A stretch of 42,209 nucleotides of DNA from Pseudomonadota bacterium (GTDB taxonomy: Bacteria > Pseudomonadota > Gammaproteobacteria > Burkholderiales > Sulfuriferulaceae): the NCBI GenBank assembly GCA_021795395.1, contig JAJYPN010000023.1, positions 1 through 42,209 on the forward strand, read 5' to 3'. The notes beneath the pieces are model-generated. The model was not told the DNA's origin. It saw only the letters and a list, made by a program, of their open reading frames with translations, and did not search any database. A program made the translations under genes and the position numbers. Below, in pieces: positions 7,148 through 15,410 of the stretch (its first letter is position 1; each line of letters starts with the position of its first letter).

Positions 7148-7756
7148 TCAGCGAACAAATTTATCAGTGATCAGCACTTCGTTCAGCGGCAATTGGCCTC
7201 CGCGTGGCCAAGGTTCCTTGATACCCTTGCCGATAGCGAGCATCATCGCGATTACGTGATCGGCGGGCAGATTGATGAGCTTGCCTACGGCGTCAAAATC
7301 GAATCCGTCCATCGGGCTGGAATCGTAGCCCATTTCCTTGGCTTGCAGCATCAACGTCATGGCGGCGATACCGCACGAACGCATGGCTTCGTCCTGTTGG
7401 GCGCGATCGCGACCGTTATAATAATCGTGGATTGCGGGCACCATGAAATCCCGGACAGGCTGAGCGGCGTTGCGCCAGTATCGTGCCGGTTCCTTTTCCC
7501 ATGCCTTCAGGTCCGCGCACAGTACCAGCAACAGTGACGCATCCGTTACCTGCGCCTGATCCCATGCTGCCTTGCGGATTTCCTGGCGTAACGCCTTATC
7601 GCGTACCTGGACGAAGCGCCAGTTCTGGATATTGAATGCAGTAGGCGACAGCACGGCGAGCGACATCAGAGTATCGATTTCTGTTTCGCTCAAGCGATGT
7701 TCGGGATCGTAGCTTTTGATGGAACGGCGTAATTTGATGGCATCGGCGACATTCAT
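7148..7756 (-). CDS. Nitroreductase family FMN-dependent oxidoreductase
   Basis: The 202-residue product starts with the family pattern AIKLRRSIKSYDPEHRLSE, whose RRSxRxY-like segment binds FMN phosphate. SPTAFNIQNWRFVQV follows (about 37-51). The C-terminal half has IPADHV-like and GKGIKEPWPRGGQLPL segments seen in the nitroreductase fold (PF00881). Members reduce nitro compounds, quinones or related substrates with NAD(P)H; the physiological substrate cannot be told here. GGAGA lies 7 nt before the ATG. The gene stands alone, with a dyad about 50-70 nt upstream that may be its operator. Confidence 0.88.
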   Translation of the reverse strand: MNVADAIKLRRSIKSYDPEHRLSETEIDTLMSLAVLSPTAFNIQNWRFVQVRDKALRQEIRKAAWDQAQVTDASLLLVLCADLKAWEKEPARYWRNAAQPVRDFMVPAIHDYYNGRDRAQQDEAMRSCGIAAMTLMLQAKEMGYDSSPMDGFDFDAVGKLINLPADHVIAMMLAIGKGIKEPWPRGGQLPLNEVLITDKFVR

Positions 7757-7804
7757 CGGTTTTCTCCTTATAGATTAAAGCAAAAAAACAGCGTATTTTT
7801 GTAG

Positions 7805-7825
7805 GATAAACTATTACAGTTTGTC
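7805..7825. promoter_or_regulatory. Operator-like inverted repeat upstream of the nitroreductase gene
   Basis: GATAAACT (7805-7812) and AGTTTGTC (7818-7825) are inverted copies with 7 of 8 positions paired, separated by 5 nt. The 21-bp dyad is 49 nt upstream of the start codon at 7756. That position fits a repressor operator, but no regulator gene is adjacent. Confidence 0.4.
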
Positions 7826-7933
7826 TTCCTATCAAAATCACATGTTCTTGCGTAAGGATAAATCCGTGAAACGAAAGATTACCGAACAGCGGATGCAATC
7901 AGACAGCGCACAGAGCCTCCGCGCAGCAAGCGC

Positions 7934-9019
7934 TTATTGCTGCCGCTCGCCGGTGTAGCCCGGAGGGCGTAACAAGCCATGGCGTTCCAGGGATAGTGTG
8001 AAATCATCCGAGAGCAGAAGTTGCAACAGGATGTCGCGCGCCTGAGCTTGCGTGGACGACCAATGTCCCTTGATCGCCGCGACGTAACGCACGTCGGTTC
8101 TGTTGCCGGGCAATGGCTGCGGATCTTCGGTCGTACCGCCTAGCGGCACGATCTCGAAGAGATCGGGAAACGTTTCAACAGTGTAGCGACCGAGGTGGTA
8201 CAAAATGATCGCTGCATCGGCTTTGCCGTAAGCGACCGACCACGGCTCGTCCCGATGATGGATACGATAGCCCGTCAACCATTTGTCGGGATCGCCGCTG
8301 GCGCCGTTAAAAATCGTATTAATCAGTTTTTTGGCTGTCCAGCCGGGCGGCGGGTGTTTATCGGCTTTGGCGATGTTATAGATGGCATTTCGATAACTGA
8401 TATAGGCTCCCGGTTCGCCTTCTGGATTGGGGGTGACCAGGTGTACGCCCGTTCTGCCCAGATCCCAGACCGATACGATGTGTTTGGGATTGCCTTTTTT
8501 GACCAGGATGACATCGCCGCGATCCTCGTATAGCGGTATCGGTCGGCCGTCGGCGTAACCCTGGGCTACCAGTTTGTCGATTGCCGCCTTCGATCCGACC
8601 GCAACACTGGGCCGGCAATTCATGTTCAGGTTGTCAAATCGGACGGTTCCGCTTTTCAGTTGCGGGATAAAAATGGGAGGGCTGGTGGTATAAAGCACAT
8701 TATGCCAGGCGATATGATGGGCTGACAGGCTGCGCAGCAGCAGCGGCCATATATCGCGCAACACCATGTGATAATTGCCTTCGGTCGACAGCACGAGATC
8801 GCAGCTCGTGACCTGGCCGTGCAAATCGTAGAGCACGTTCGAATCGGGGTCATGCAAATCGGGTCCGGCAGGGGACGTATCCACGGGCCAGGCCAGCAAT
8901 TGCGGCGTATCGACCACAGGTTTGCCGGCGATCGGCGGCATTTCGGCGTGCGCTGACACAACTGAAACCAGTAAAACAAGCCACGTCAAACTGGCGCCGG
9001 GCATCATTCGAACGCTCAT
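7934..9019 (-). CDS. Solitary periplasmic substrate-binding protein (type 2 fold)
   Basis: The 361-residue product begins with a clear signal peptide (MSVRMMPGASLTWLVLLVSV, cleaved after about AHA). I chose this ATG at 9019 over an upstream in-frame start at 9067 because AGGAAG precedes it at the right distance and the hydrophobic core then sits at the N-terminus. The mature part has the pattern of ModA/PhnD-like binding proteins: DVILVKKGNPKHI, a WDLG segment and a LVTPNPEGEPGAY ligand-loop-like stretch. No ABC permease or ATPase gene is adjacent. The ligand is unknown; an oxyanion is one possibility. It may work as a stand-alone sensor or serve a transporter encoded elsewhere. Confidence 0.7.
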   Translation of the reverse strand: MSVRMMPGASLTWLVLLVSVVSAHAEMPPIAGKPVVDTPQLLAWPVDTSPAGPDLHDPDSNVLYDLHGQVTSCDLVLSTEGNYHMVLRDIWPLLLRSLSAHHIAWHNVLYTTSPPIFIPQLKSGTVRFDNLNMNCRPSVAVGSKAAIDKLVAQGYADGRPIPLYEDRGDVILVKKGNPKHIVSVWDLGRTGVHLVTPNPEGEPGAYISYRNAIYNIAKADKHPPPGWTAKKLINTIFNGASGDPDKWLTGYRIHHRDEPWSVAYGKADAAIILYHLGRYTVETFPDLFEIVPLGGTTEDPQPLPGNRTDVRYVAAIKGHWSSTQAQARDILLQLLLSDDFTLSLERHGLLRPPGYTGERQQ

Positions 9020-9178
9020 GCTATCTTCCTTCTGGTCCTTGGGAAGGACGACCGATGCCGTCCGCACTCTATGTTAAGTTCATAGGCGATGTGTGGCAAG
9101 GGATTACAGGTCGGCCATGTAAAAAATATTACGGAGGCCAGGTAAAGCGATTGCAATGACAAGACGTAAGGCATGCAA

Positions 9179-9207
9179 TTGCTATTCAAAAGGTGCTTTG
9201 TTACTAT
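9179..9207 (+). promoter_or_regulatory. Candidate sigma-70 promoter of the TPP enzyme-kinase-glcDEF operon
   Basis: TTGCTA (9179-9184) and TACTAT (9202-9207) are separated by 17 nt, each matching the consensus hexamer at 4 of 6 positions. It lies about 90 nt upstream of the GTG start at 9296. The match is moderate and was found by eye. Confidence 0.35.
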
Positions 9208-9295
9208 GCTACGTCAACCGGGTTGCCTCGGATTTCGATGCCTCACGGCATTTCATGTCAAAATACCCGTCAACGGAAACAGTTAAAGGATTATA

Positions 9296-11518
9296 GTGAG
9301 TACCAGTCATAAGGTAATTGAACCCAGTCATGATCTTCCCGAATTTTGCCGGGGCATCCAGTATTTTGCCGAATCCATGCCGGATTTCGAGCGTTACGCG
9401 GCGCAGCCGTGTTTGTCGGCAAAGGTTCCGGGGGTAACGGCGGCCGACGATGAAACTGCGGCTTACCAGACCTTATTGATGGCGGACGCGCTGCGTTATT
9501 TGACCTTGCAGGTCACCGGGGCGAAATCGTCGGGGCATCCCGGCGGTTTCGCCAGCAGCGCTGAAGCATACGCCGCGATGGTAATGCTCGGGCATACCAA
9601 TATCGTGACCGAGGTCGGACATCACGCGCCCGGATTCTACAGCGCGATGTTCCTCGATACCTCGCTGGAAAGCATGGGCATCGATACCGTACAAACCATG
9701 CGCGAACGGTTCCGTGAAACGCACGGCCTGCTCGGCCATCTATCAGGCGCCATACCGGGGCTGCTCGCACCTGCCGGCCCGCTGGGGCAAGGCCAGCATT
9801 TCGCGATGGCCGGTGCATTGCTGCATCCGGGCAAGCTGTTTCCGGTGACGATAGGTGACGGGGGCCTGGGCGAACCCTACATCATGAGCGCGATGGGGCA
9901 TTTCAATACCGCTTATCCGCAGGCGACGAATTTCCTGCCGATACTGGTGTGGAACGGTTATTCGCAGGAACATCACAGCATGGTGTCGACCTGGGATAAC
10001 GACCGTATGGTCGCCTATTGGAAGGCGCATGGCTTCAAACATGTCTATCTGGTTGACGCCAAGGAATTCGACGACCGGAACCAGCCCGGCGCGTATGTCG
10101 ATAGTTCCCTGTTTGACTGGAAACAGCGTGTGACGTTCGCCGGCGCGGTGCTCAAAGCGTCAGCGGCGGCGGCGCAACATGCGCTAAACGGCGAGTTGTC
10201 CGTATTGATTCTAAAGCAGCTGAAGGGTACCGGCGTCCATGCGACCGGCTCCAAGTCGCATAATTTGTACGCTCATCACACGCTGGAGAGCGACGACGTC
10301 AAAGCCGGCTTGCAGCGGCGCGCTCTGTCGACCGCAGCCTGGCAACTGGTGCGCGAGAATTTCCGCCACGCCGGTGGCGGCCCTGCAGCCAAAACCGTGG
10401 TGACGGAATTCGAGCTGGCGATCCCCGAGTTGGGACCATTGCCGCTGACCGAATTCGAAATCGGCAAGGAAAATAAAATCCCGACCACCGCATTCGGCGA
10501 AGTGGTCGGTGTGGTCGGCAAGCGCGACCCGCGTTTCATTGTCACCAATGCCGACGGCAACGAAGCGTCGGCGATGGCGAACATCAACAAGGCGCTGACG
10601 ATACGTCATCCCACCGCCGACGAACTGTACTTCCAGGGCCCGAACGGGCAAGTGTATGAACCGCTCAACGAAGACGCCTGTGCGGGTCTGGCTGCGGCGG
10701 TTTCCCTGTTCGGCGGACGGTCGTTGTGGTGCTCGTACGAATCCTTTGTCATCAACGGATTGCCGATCTGGCAGACGGTAATTCAGGCGATGGCCGAGCT
10801 GCGCCGCAAAACGCCGAGCACGATCACACTGTTTACCGCCGGCGCACTGGAACAGGGACGCAACGGCTGGACGCACCAGCGCCCGGAGGTCGAGGCCTAT
10901 TTCGCCGCCATGATGCGTAACGGCAACGTCTTTCCGCTATTCCCGACCGATGCCAACTCGATACAGGTCGCGTACGACTGGGCGTTGCAGACGTATAACA
11001 AGGGCATAGTCATTACCGCTTCCAAATCCCCGCTGCCGGTACGCACCACGCTCGCTCAAAGCCGTCAGGCCGTCGAGGACGGCGCGATCAGCCTGCTCGA
11101 TAGCGAAGGCAAAGGTAAAGTCGTATTTGCCGTAACCGGCGACTTGGTGTTGCTGCCGGTATTCGAAGCGGCAGAACAACTGGCCAAGCAAGGTATCGGC
11201 GTACGCATCGTCTCCGTTGTCAACCCGCGTCGCCTGTATCGTCCCGGCGACATTGCCTGGAATACGGTATCGCAACCGGACGGCAGATTCATGAGCGATG
11301 CCGGTTTCGACGCGCTGTTTCATGGCGACGTCGTGCTGGCGGTATCGGGCGGCCCGTCGGCGATGCTCGAACCTGTACTGTTGCGCTCGCGTGCCGCTCG
11401 ACGCGAAACATTTTGCTGGCAGCGCGGCGAAACTACCGCCAGCGCGGGGCAATTGTTCGATCTCAACGGCATGAATGCGAAGACCATGCAACAACGTGCA
11501 TTGGCGTTGCTGGGCTGA
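9296..11518 (+). CDS. Transketolase/phosphoketolase-superfamily thiamine-diphosphate enzyme
   Basis: The 740-residue product starts at GTG 9296, with AAAGGA 5 nt before it. The N-terminal half is transketolase-like: SSGHPGG (78-84), GPLGQG (161-166), and the ThDP-binding motif GDG (187-189) with its Asn at 220. The middle domain is closer to phosphoketolases: YESF (481-484) and NGWTHQ (523-528), followed by FPTDANS. It is therefore neither a standard transketolase (about 660 residues) nor a standard phosphoketolase (about 800). Related proteins have been annotated as phosphoketolase-like or as xylulose 5-phosphate 3-epimerase. It is the first gene of an operon with a four-carbon acid sugar kinase and glycolate oxidase. 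By inference it transfers a two-carbon ketol unit from a sugar phosphate, perhaps to glyoxylate. Confidence 0.75.
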   Translation: MSTSHKVIEPSHDLPEFCRGIQYFAESMPDFERYAAQPCLSAKVPGVTAADDETAAYQTLLMADALRYLTLQVTGAKSSGHPGGFASSAEAYAAMVMLGHTNIVTEVGHHAPGFYSAMFLDTSLESMGIDTVQTMRERFRETHGLLGHLSGAIPGLLAPAGPLGQGQHFAMAGALLHPGKLFPVTIGDGGLGEPYIMSAMGHFNTAYPQATNFLPILVWNGYSQEHHSMVSTWDNDRMVAYWKAHGFKHVYLVDAKEFDDRNQPGAYVDSSLFDWKQRVTFAGAVLKASAAAAQHALNGELSVLILKQLKGTGVHATGSKSHNLYAHHTLESDDVKAGLQRRALSTAAWQLVRENFRHAGGGPAAKTVVTEFELAIPELGPLPLTEFEIGKENKIPTTAFGEVVGVVGKRDPRFIVTNADGNEASAMANINKALTIRHPTADELYFQGPNGQVYEPLNEDACAGLAAAVSLFGGRSLWCSYESFVINGLPIWQTVIQAMAELRRKTPSTITLFTAGALEQGRNGWTHQRPEVEAYFAAMMRNGNVFPLFPTDANSIQVAYDWALQTYNKGIVITASKSPLPVRTTLAQSRQAVEDGAISLLDSEGKGKVVFAVTGDLVLLPVFEAAEQLAKQGIGVRIVSVVNPRRLYRPGDIAWNTVSQPDGRFMSDAGFDALFHGDVVLAVSGGPSAMLEPVLLRSRAARRETFCWQRGETTASAGQLFDLNGMNAKTMQQRALALLG

Positions 11519-11582
11519 AAGCAAGAGTAAGACCGGCGGCTTTGGCGGCTGCAGGTGAATCTTGATGGATAAGGTGTAAACG

Positions 11583-12911
11583 ATGTCGCCAAAAATTATC
11601 GTATTCGATGACGATCCCACGGGCTCGCAGACTGTGCACGGTTGCTTGCTGCTGAGCCGTTGGGACGTTGACACTTTGAAAATCGGCTTGAGCGACGCCT
11701 CGCAGCTGATGTTCGTGTTGACCAATACGCGCGGCATGAGTGCTAAGGATGCGGAACGAATCACGCGAGAGGCCTGCCGCAATCTGAAAACGGCGATGCA
11801 GGGTTTCGATCGCCCGGCACTGTTCGTCAGCCGTTCCGATTCGACGCTGCGCGGCCATTATCCGGTGGAAACCGATGTGATGGCGGAAGAGCTCGGTCCT
11901 TTCGATGCGCATTTCCTGGTGCCGGCGTTTTTCGAGGGCGGTCGCACGACGATAGATAGCGTGCATTATCTGCGGGTGGACGGCAAACCGGTACCGGTGC
12001 ACGAAACCGAATTTGCACGCGACTCCGTATTCGGTTACCGCCACAGCTATTTACCCGATTATGTCGAAGAGAAGACCCGCGGCAGGATTAAAGCCGATAG
12101 CGTGCAACGGTTTACGCTGGCCGATATCCGCAGCGGTACGCTTGAGCGGCTGATAGCGCTGCACGGCAATGCCTGTTGCGTGGTCGATGCCGAGCGGCAA
12201 GCGGATCTCGGCCGTTTTGCCGACGATCTCGAGCGCGCCGCAGCTCAGGGCAAGCGCTTTCTGTTCCGCAGCGCGGCGAGCTTGCTCACGGCGCTGGCCA
12301 AACTTCCGCCGCAGCCGGTTCCGGCCGAAGACATGCACCGTTATGTAACCGATCATCGCCCCGGAATCTTTGTGGTCGGCTCGCATGTTAAAAAAACCAC
12401 CGAGCAGTTGCAGTTTTTGCTGCGGCAGCCGGGTATCGAGGCGGTGGAAGTGGATGTCGGCCGGATGCCCGGGCATAGTGCGGAGTTATTGCAGGAAGTT
12501 TCGACCAAGGTATTGCAGGCGCATCGGAGCGGTCTGACGCCGGTAATCTATACCAGCAGGACCGAACGGCAATTTGCCGATCAGGCGGAGCGTCTGGCGT
12601 TCGGCGAGCATGTCTCTGGCTTCCTAATGGACGTTGTGCGCCGCTTGCCCGCAACGATCGGCTTTATCGTCAGCAAAGGCGGCATTACTTCCAACGACAT
12701 GCTAAGCACCGGACTGGCGTTACCGGCAGCGCGACTGGCGGGACAGATCCTCGCCGGTTGCAGCGTCGTGCTGACGCCTGACGATCATGTTTTTCCGCGG
12801 ATACCGGTGGTCATTTTCCCCGGTAACGTTGGCGATGCGAGCGCGCTGACCGAAGTCTGGCAACGTCTGACCGGCGTATCGGCCGGGCAGCAGGTTCGCG
12901 GCGATTCATGA
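11583..12911 (+). CDS. Four-carbon acid sugar kinase family protein (OtnK/DUF1537)
   Basis: The 442-residue product begins IIVFDDDPTGSQTVHG, the hallmark of the N-terminal substrate-binding domain (PF07005). Its C-terminal nucleotide-binding domain (PF17042) shows FIVSKGGITSNDML and FPGNVGDASAL. Characterised members phosphorylate four-carbon acid sugars such as 3-oxo-tetronate (OtnK), D-erythronate or D-threonate, at O4 using ATP. It lies 64 nt after the TPP enzyme gene, and its stop overlaps the glcD start by 4 nt (ATGA), so it is tied to glycolate oxidation. No dehydrogenase, aldolase-type decarboxylase (OtnC) or isomerase of the usual tetronate pathways is next to it. That suggests its substrate is made another way. 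Confidence 0.85.
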   Translation: MSPKIIVFDDDPTGSQTVHGCLLLSRWDVDTLKIGLSDASQLMFVLTNTRGMSAKDAERITREACRNLKTAMQGFDRPALFVSRSDSTLRGHYPVETDVMAEELGPFDAHFLVPAFFEGGRTTIDSVHYLRVDGKPVPVHETEFARDSVFGYRHSYLPDYVEEKTRGRIKADSVQRFTLADIRSGTLERLIALHGNACCVVDAERQADLGRFADDLERAAAQGKRFLFRSAASLLTALAKLPPQPVPAEDMHRYVTDHRPGIFVVGSHVKKTTEQLQFLLRQPGIEAVEVDVGRMPGHSAELLQEVSTKVLQAHRSGLTPVIYTSRTERQFADQAERLAFGEHVSGFLMDVVRRLPATIGFIVSKGGITSNDMLSTGLALPAARLAGQILAGCSVVLTPDDHVFPRIPVVIFPGNVGDASALTEVWQRLTGVSAGQQVRGDS

Positions 12912-14362
12912 TTGCGGATTCGGTTATCCGCGATTTACGGGCGTTATTGCCGTCAGCTGCGGTATTAACCGCCGACGAAGATACTGCGGTGTACGAATCG
13001 GACGGATTGTCGGCGTACCGGTGTCGGCCGGGCGCCGTCGTTTTGCCGGAAACCGAGACGCAGGTGATTGCGATTCTGCGGCTCTGCCATGCCGCCGGTG
13101 TGCCGGTTATCGCCCGCGGATCGGGCACCGGCTTGTCGGGCGGCGCATTGCCGCGCGAGGACAGCGTCCTGCTCGGGCTGGCGAAGCTGAATAAAATACT
13201 GCACCTCGATCCTCTGGCGCGCAGCGCACGCGTCCAGCCGGGCGTGCGCAATCTGGCGATCTCTGGTGAGGCTGCGGCTTACGGACTGTATTATGCCCCC
13301 GATCCGTCGTCGCAGATTGCGTGTTCGATAGGCGGCAATGTGGCTGAAAATTCCGGCGGCGTGCATTGCCTTAAATACGGTTTGACGGTACACAATGTGC
13401 TCGGTGTGCGGGCGGTGACGATAGACGGCGAAATACTGCAACTCGGCGGCGATTGCCTCGACAGCCCCGGTTACGATTTGCTGGCGTTGCTGCACGGTTC
13501 GGAAGGCATGCTGGCGGTCATTACCGAAATCACCGTCAAGCTGCTACCCAAGCCGGAACATGCGCAGGTGATCCTGGCCGCGTTCGATTCGGTCGAAACG
13601 GCGGGCGCGGCGGTGGGCGCAATCATTGCCGGCGGTATTTTACCGGCGGGACTGGAAATGATGGACCGTCCGGCGATACACGCGGCCGAAGCGTTCATTC
13701 ACGCCAATTATCCGCTCGATGCGGCGGCGATACTACTGGTCGAAGTCGACGGCACGACGGAAGAGATGGCGGAAGATCTGCGCTGCGTGCACGATATATT
13801 GGCCGCTAACGGCGCGACTTCTGCGCGTACCGCCGTTGACGACACCGAACGCCTGCGTTTCTGGGCGGGACGCAAGAACGCGTTCCCGGCGGTAGGCCGT
13901 TTGTCGCCGGATTATTATTGTATGGACGGCACGATTCCGCGTCGCGCTTTGCCCGCGGTATTGTACGGAATCGAAGTGCTGTCCGAGGAATACGGTCTGC
14001 GCGTCGCCAATGTGTTTCATGCCGGCGACGGCAATCTGCACCCATTGATTCTTTACGACGCCAATATTCCCGGCGAGTTGCATAAAACCGAGCAACTGGG
14101 CGCACGCATCCTCGAACTGTGCGTGCAGTACGGCGGCACCATTACCGGCGAACACGGTGTGGGAATGGAAAAAATCGACCAGATGTGCGTGCAATTCCGT
14201 GCGCTGGAATTGGCCGCGTTTCACGGCATAAAGGCCGCGTTCGATCCGGCCGGTTTGCTCAACCCCGGCAAAGCGGTGCCGACCTTGCAGCGTTGCGCTG
14301 AACTGGGAGCGATGCACGTGCACGCCGGGCAACTCAGCCATCCGCATTTGCCGAGGTTCTGA
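12908..14362 (+). CDS. glcD: Glycolate oxidase FAD-binding subunit GlcD
   Basis: The 484-residue FAD-linked oxidase has the PCMH-type FAD domain at its N-terminus (VPVIARGSGTGLSGGALP, about 65-82). The family's C-terminal signatures are FHAGDGNLHPLILYD and GGTITGEHGVGMEK. GlcD is the catalytic subunit of the GlcDEF complex, oxidising glycolate (or D-lactate) to glyoxylate and passing electrons through GlcF to the quinone pool. The start overlaps the kinase stop (ATGA) and its stop overlaps the glcE start by one base (TGATG). The gene set argues for glycolate over D-lactate as substrate, though the sequence alone does not exclude lactate. Confidence 0.93.
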   Translation: MIADSVIRDLRALLPSAAVLTADEDTAVYESDGLSAYRCRPGAVVLPETETQVIAILRLCHAAGVPVIARGSGTGLSGGALPREDSVLLGLAKLNKILHLDPLARSARVQPGVRNLAISGEAAAYGLYYAPDPSSQIACSIGGNVAENSGGVHCLKYGLTVHNVLGVRAVTIDGEILQLGGDCLDSPGYDLLALLHGSEGMLAVITEITVKLLPKPEHAQVILAAFDSVETAGAAVGAIIAGGILPAGLEMMDRPAIHAAEAFIHANYPLDAAAILLVEVDGTTEEMAEDLRCVHDILAANGATSARTAVDDTERLRFWAGRKNAFPAVGRLSPDYYCMDGTIPRRALPAVLYGIEVLSEEYGLRVANVFHAGDGNLHPLILYDANIPGELHKTEQLGARILELCVQYGGTITGEHGVGMEKIDQMCVQFRALELAAFHGIKAAFDPAGLLNPGKAVPTLQRCAELGAMHVHAGQLSHPHLPRF

Positions 14363-15408
14363 TGCAAACGCTGGTCGATCAGGTGAAGGACGCTTATCTC
14401 GCGCGAAGAATGTTGCAAATTCGCGGCGGCGGCAGCAAGGACTGGTACGGCAATGCCGCGCAAGGATCGGTCATCGACGTGTCAGGTCACAGCGGTATCG
14501 TCGAATACGCACCCGCCGAACTGGTATTGACCGCCAAAGCGGGGACGAGGCTGGCGGAAATCGAAACGGTGCTCGCCGCCAATAACCAGATGCTGAGCTT
14601 CGAGCCGCCGCATTACGGCGACAGCGCCACCTTGGGGGGTACGCTGGCGTGCGGCTTCTCCGGAGCGCGCCGGCCTTACAGCGGCAGCGCCCGCGACGCC
14701 GTGCTGGGCGTGCAAATTCTCGACGGCCGCGGCGACCTGCTCAATTTCGGCGGCAAGGTCATCAAAAATGTGGCGGGCTACGATATCTCGCGTCTGACGG
14801 TCGGCGCGCTGGGTACGCTGGGTATCATTTTACAGGCGTCGGTCAAAGTGGTGCCGCGACCGGCGGCGACCGTGACTTTGCAATACGAACTCGACCAGGC
14901 GGCGAGCATCGTGCGCATGAACGAATTGGCCGGCCAGCCGCTGCCGCTCACTGCGGCGGCGTGGATAAACGGGGTGCTGAGCCTGCGGCTGGAAGGCAAT
15001 GCGGCTGCGGTTCTTGCCGCGCAAGCCAAACTGGGCGGTGACATTTTGGATCATGCTGCGGATTTCTGGCTGGCGGCGCGCGAGCACACCGCGCCTTTTT
15101 TTGCCGGTGAGACGCCGCTGTGGCGCTTATCGGTGCCGCCGACAGTACCGCCGCTGGACTTGCCCGGCAAACAGGCCGTGACCTGGGGCGGCGCGCAACG
15201 CTGGCTCAAATCGGCAACGCCGGCGGCATCGATATACGCCGCTGCCGCCCGAATCGGCGGCCATGCCGCTCTGTATCGCGGCGCTCGCCCGCAAACCGGC
15301 GTATTCCACGCGTTGCCCGCCGCCGTCATGGCTTTGCACCGGCGGCTGAAAACGCAATTCGATCCGCACGGCATTTTAAACCGCGGCCGGCTCTATTCGG
15401 ACTTCTAA
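14362..15408 (+). CDS. glcE: Glycolate oxidase FAD-binding subunit GlcE
   Basis: The 348-residue second FAD-binding subunit is shorter than GlcD, as usual. RGGGSKDWYG sits at about residues 20-29, and the FAD loop FEPPHYGDSATLGGTLACGFSG is followed by GKVIKNVAGYDISRLTVGALGTLG. GlcE associates with GlcD and GlcF at the inner membrane and is required for activity of the complex. Coupling is tight: a one-base overlap with glcD, and glcF begins 2 nt after its stop. Length and motifs are normal. Confidence 0.92.
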   Translation: MQTLVDQVKDAYLARRMLQIRGGGSKDWYGNAAQGSVIDVSGHSGIVEYAPAELVLTAKAGTRLAEIETVLAANNQMLSFEPPHYGDSATLGGTLACGFSGARRPYSGSARDAVLGVQILDGRGDLLNFGGKVIKNVAGYDISRLTVGALGTLGIILQASVKVVPRPAATVTLQYELDQAASIVRMNELAGQPLPLTAAAWINGVLSLRLEGNAAAVLAAQAKLGGDILDHAADFWLAAREHTAPFFAGETPLWRLSVPPTVPPLDLPGKQAVTWGGAQRWLKSATPAASIYAAAARIGGHAALYRGARPQTGVFHALPAAVMALHRRLKTQFDPHGILNRGRLYSDF

Positions 15409-15410
15409 AC

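Noticed and set aside
10211-11782. Long minus-strand open frames (10211-10876 and 10937-11782) inside the TPP enzyme and kinase genes
   Set aside because: Arg/Gln/His-rich translations without domains, antisense to well-supported genes in GC-rich DNA; typical shadow frames.
15120-15410. N-terminal extension of the glcF reading frame
   Set aside because: It lies wholly within glcE in another frame and has no iron-sulfur subunit similarity; the ATG at 15411 fits the operon spacing.
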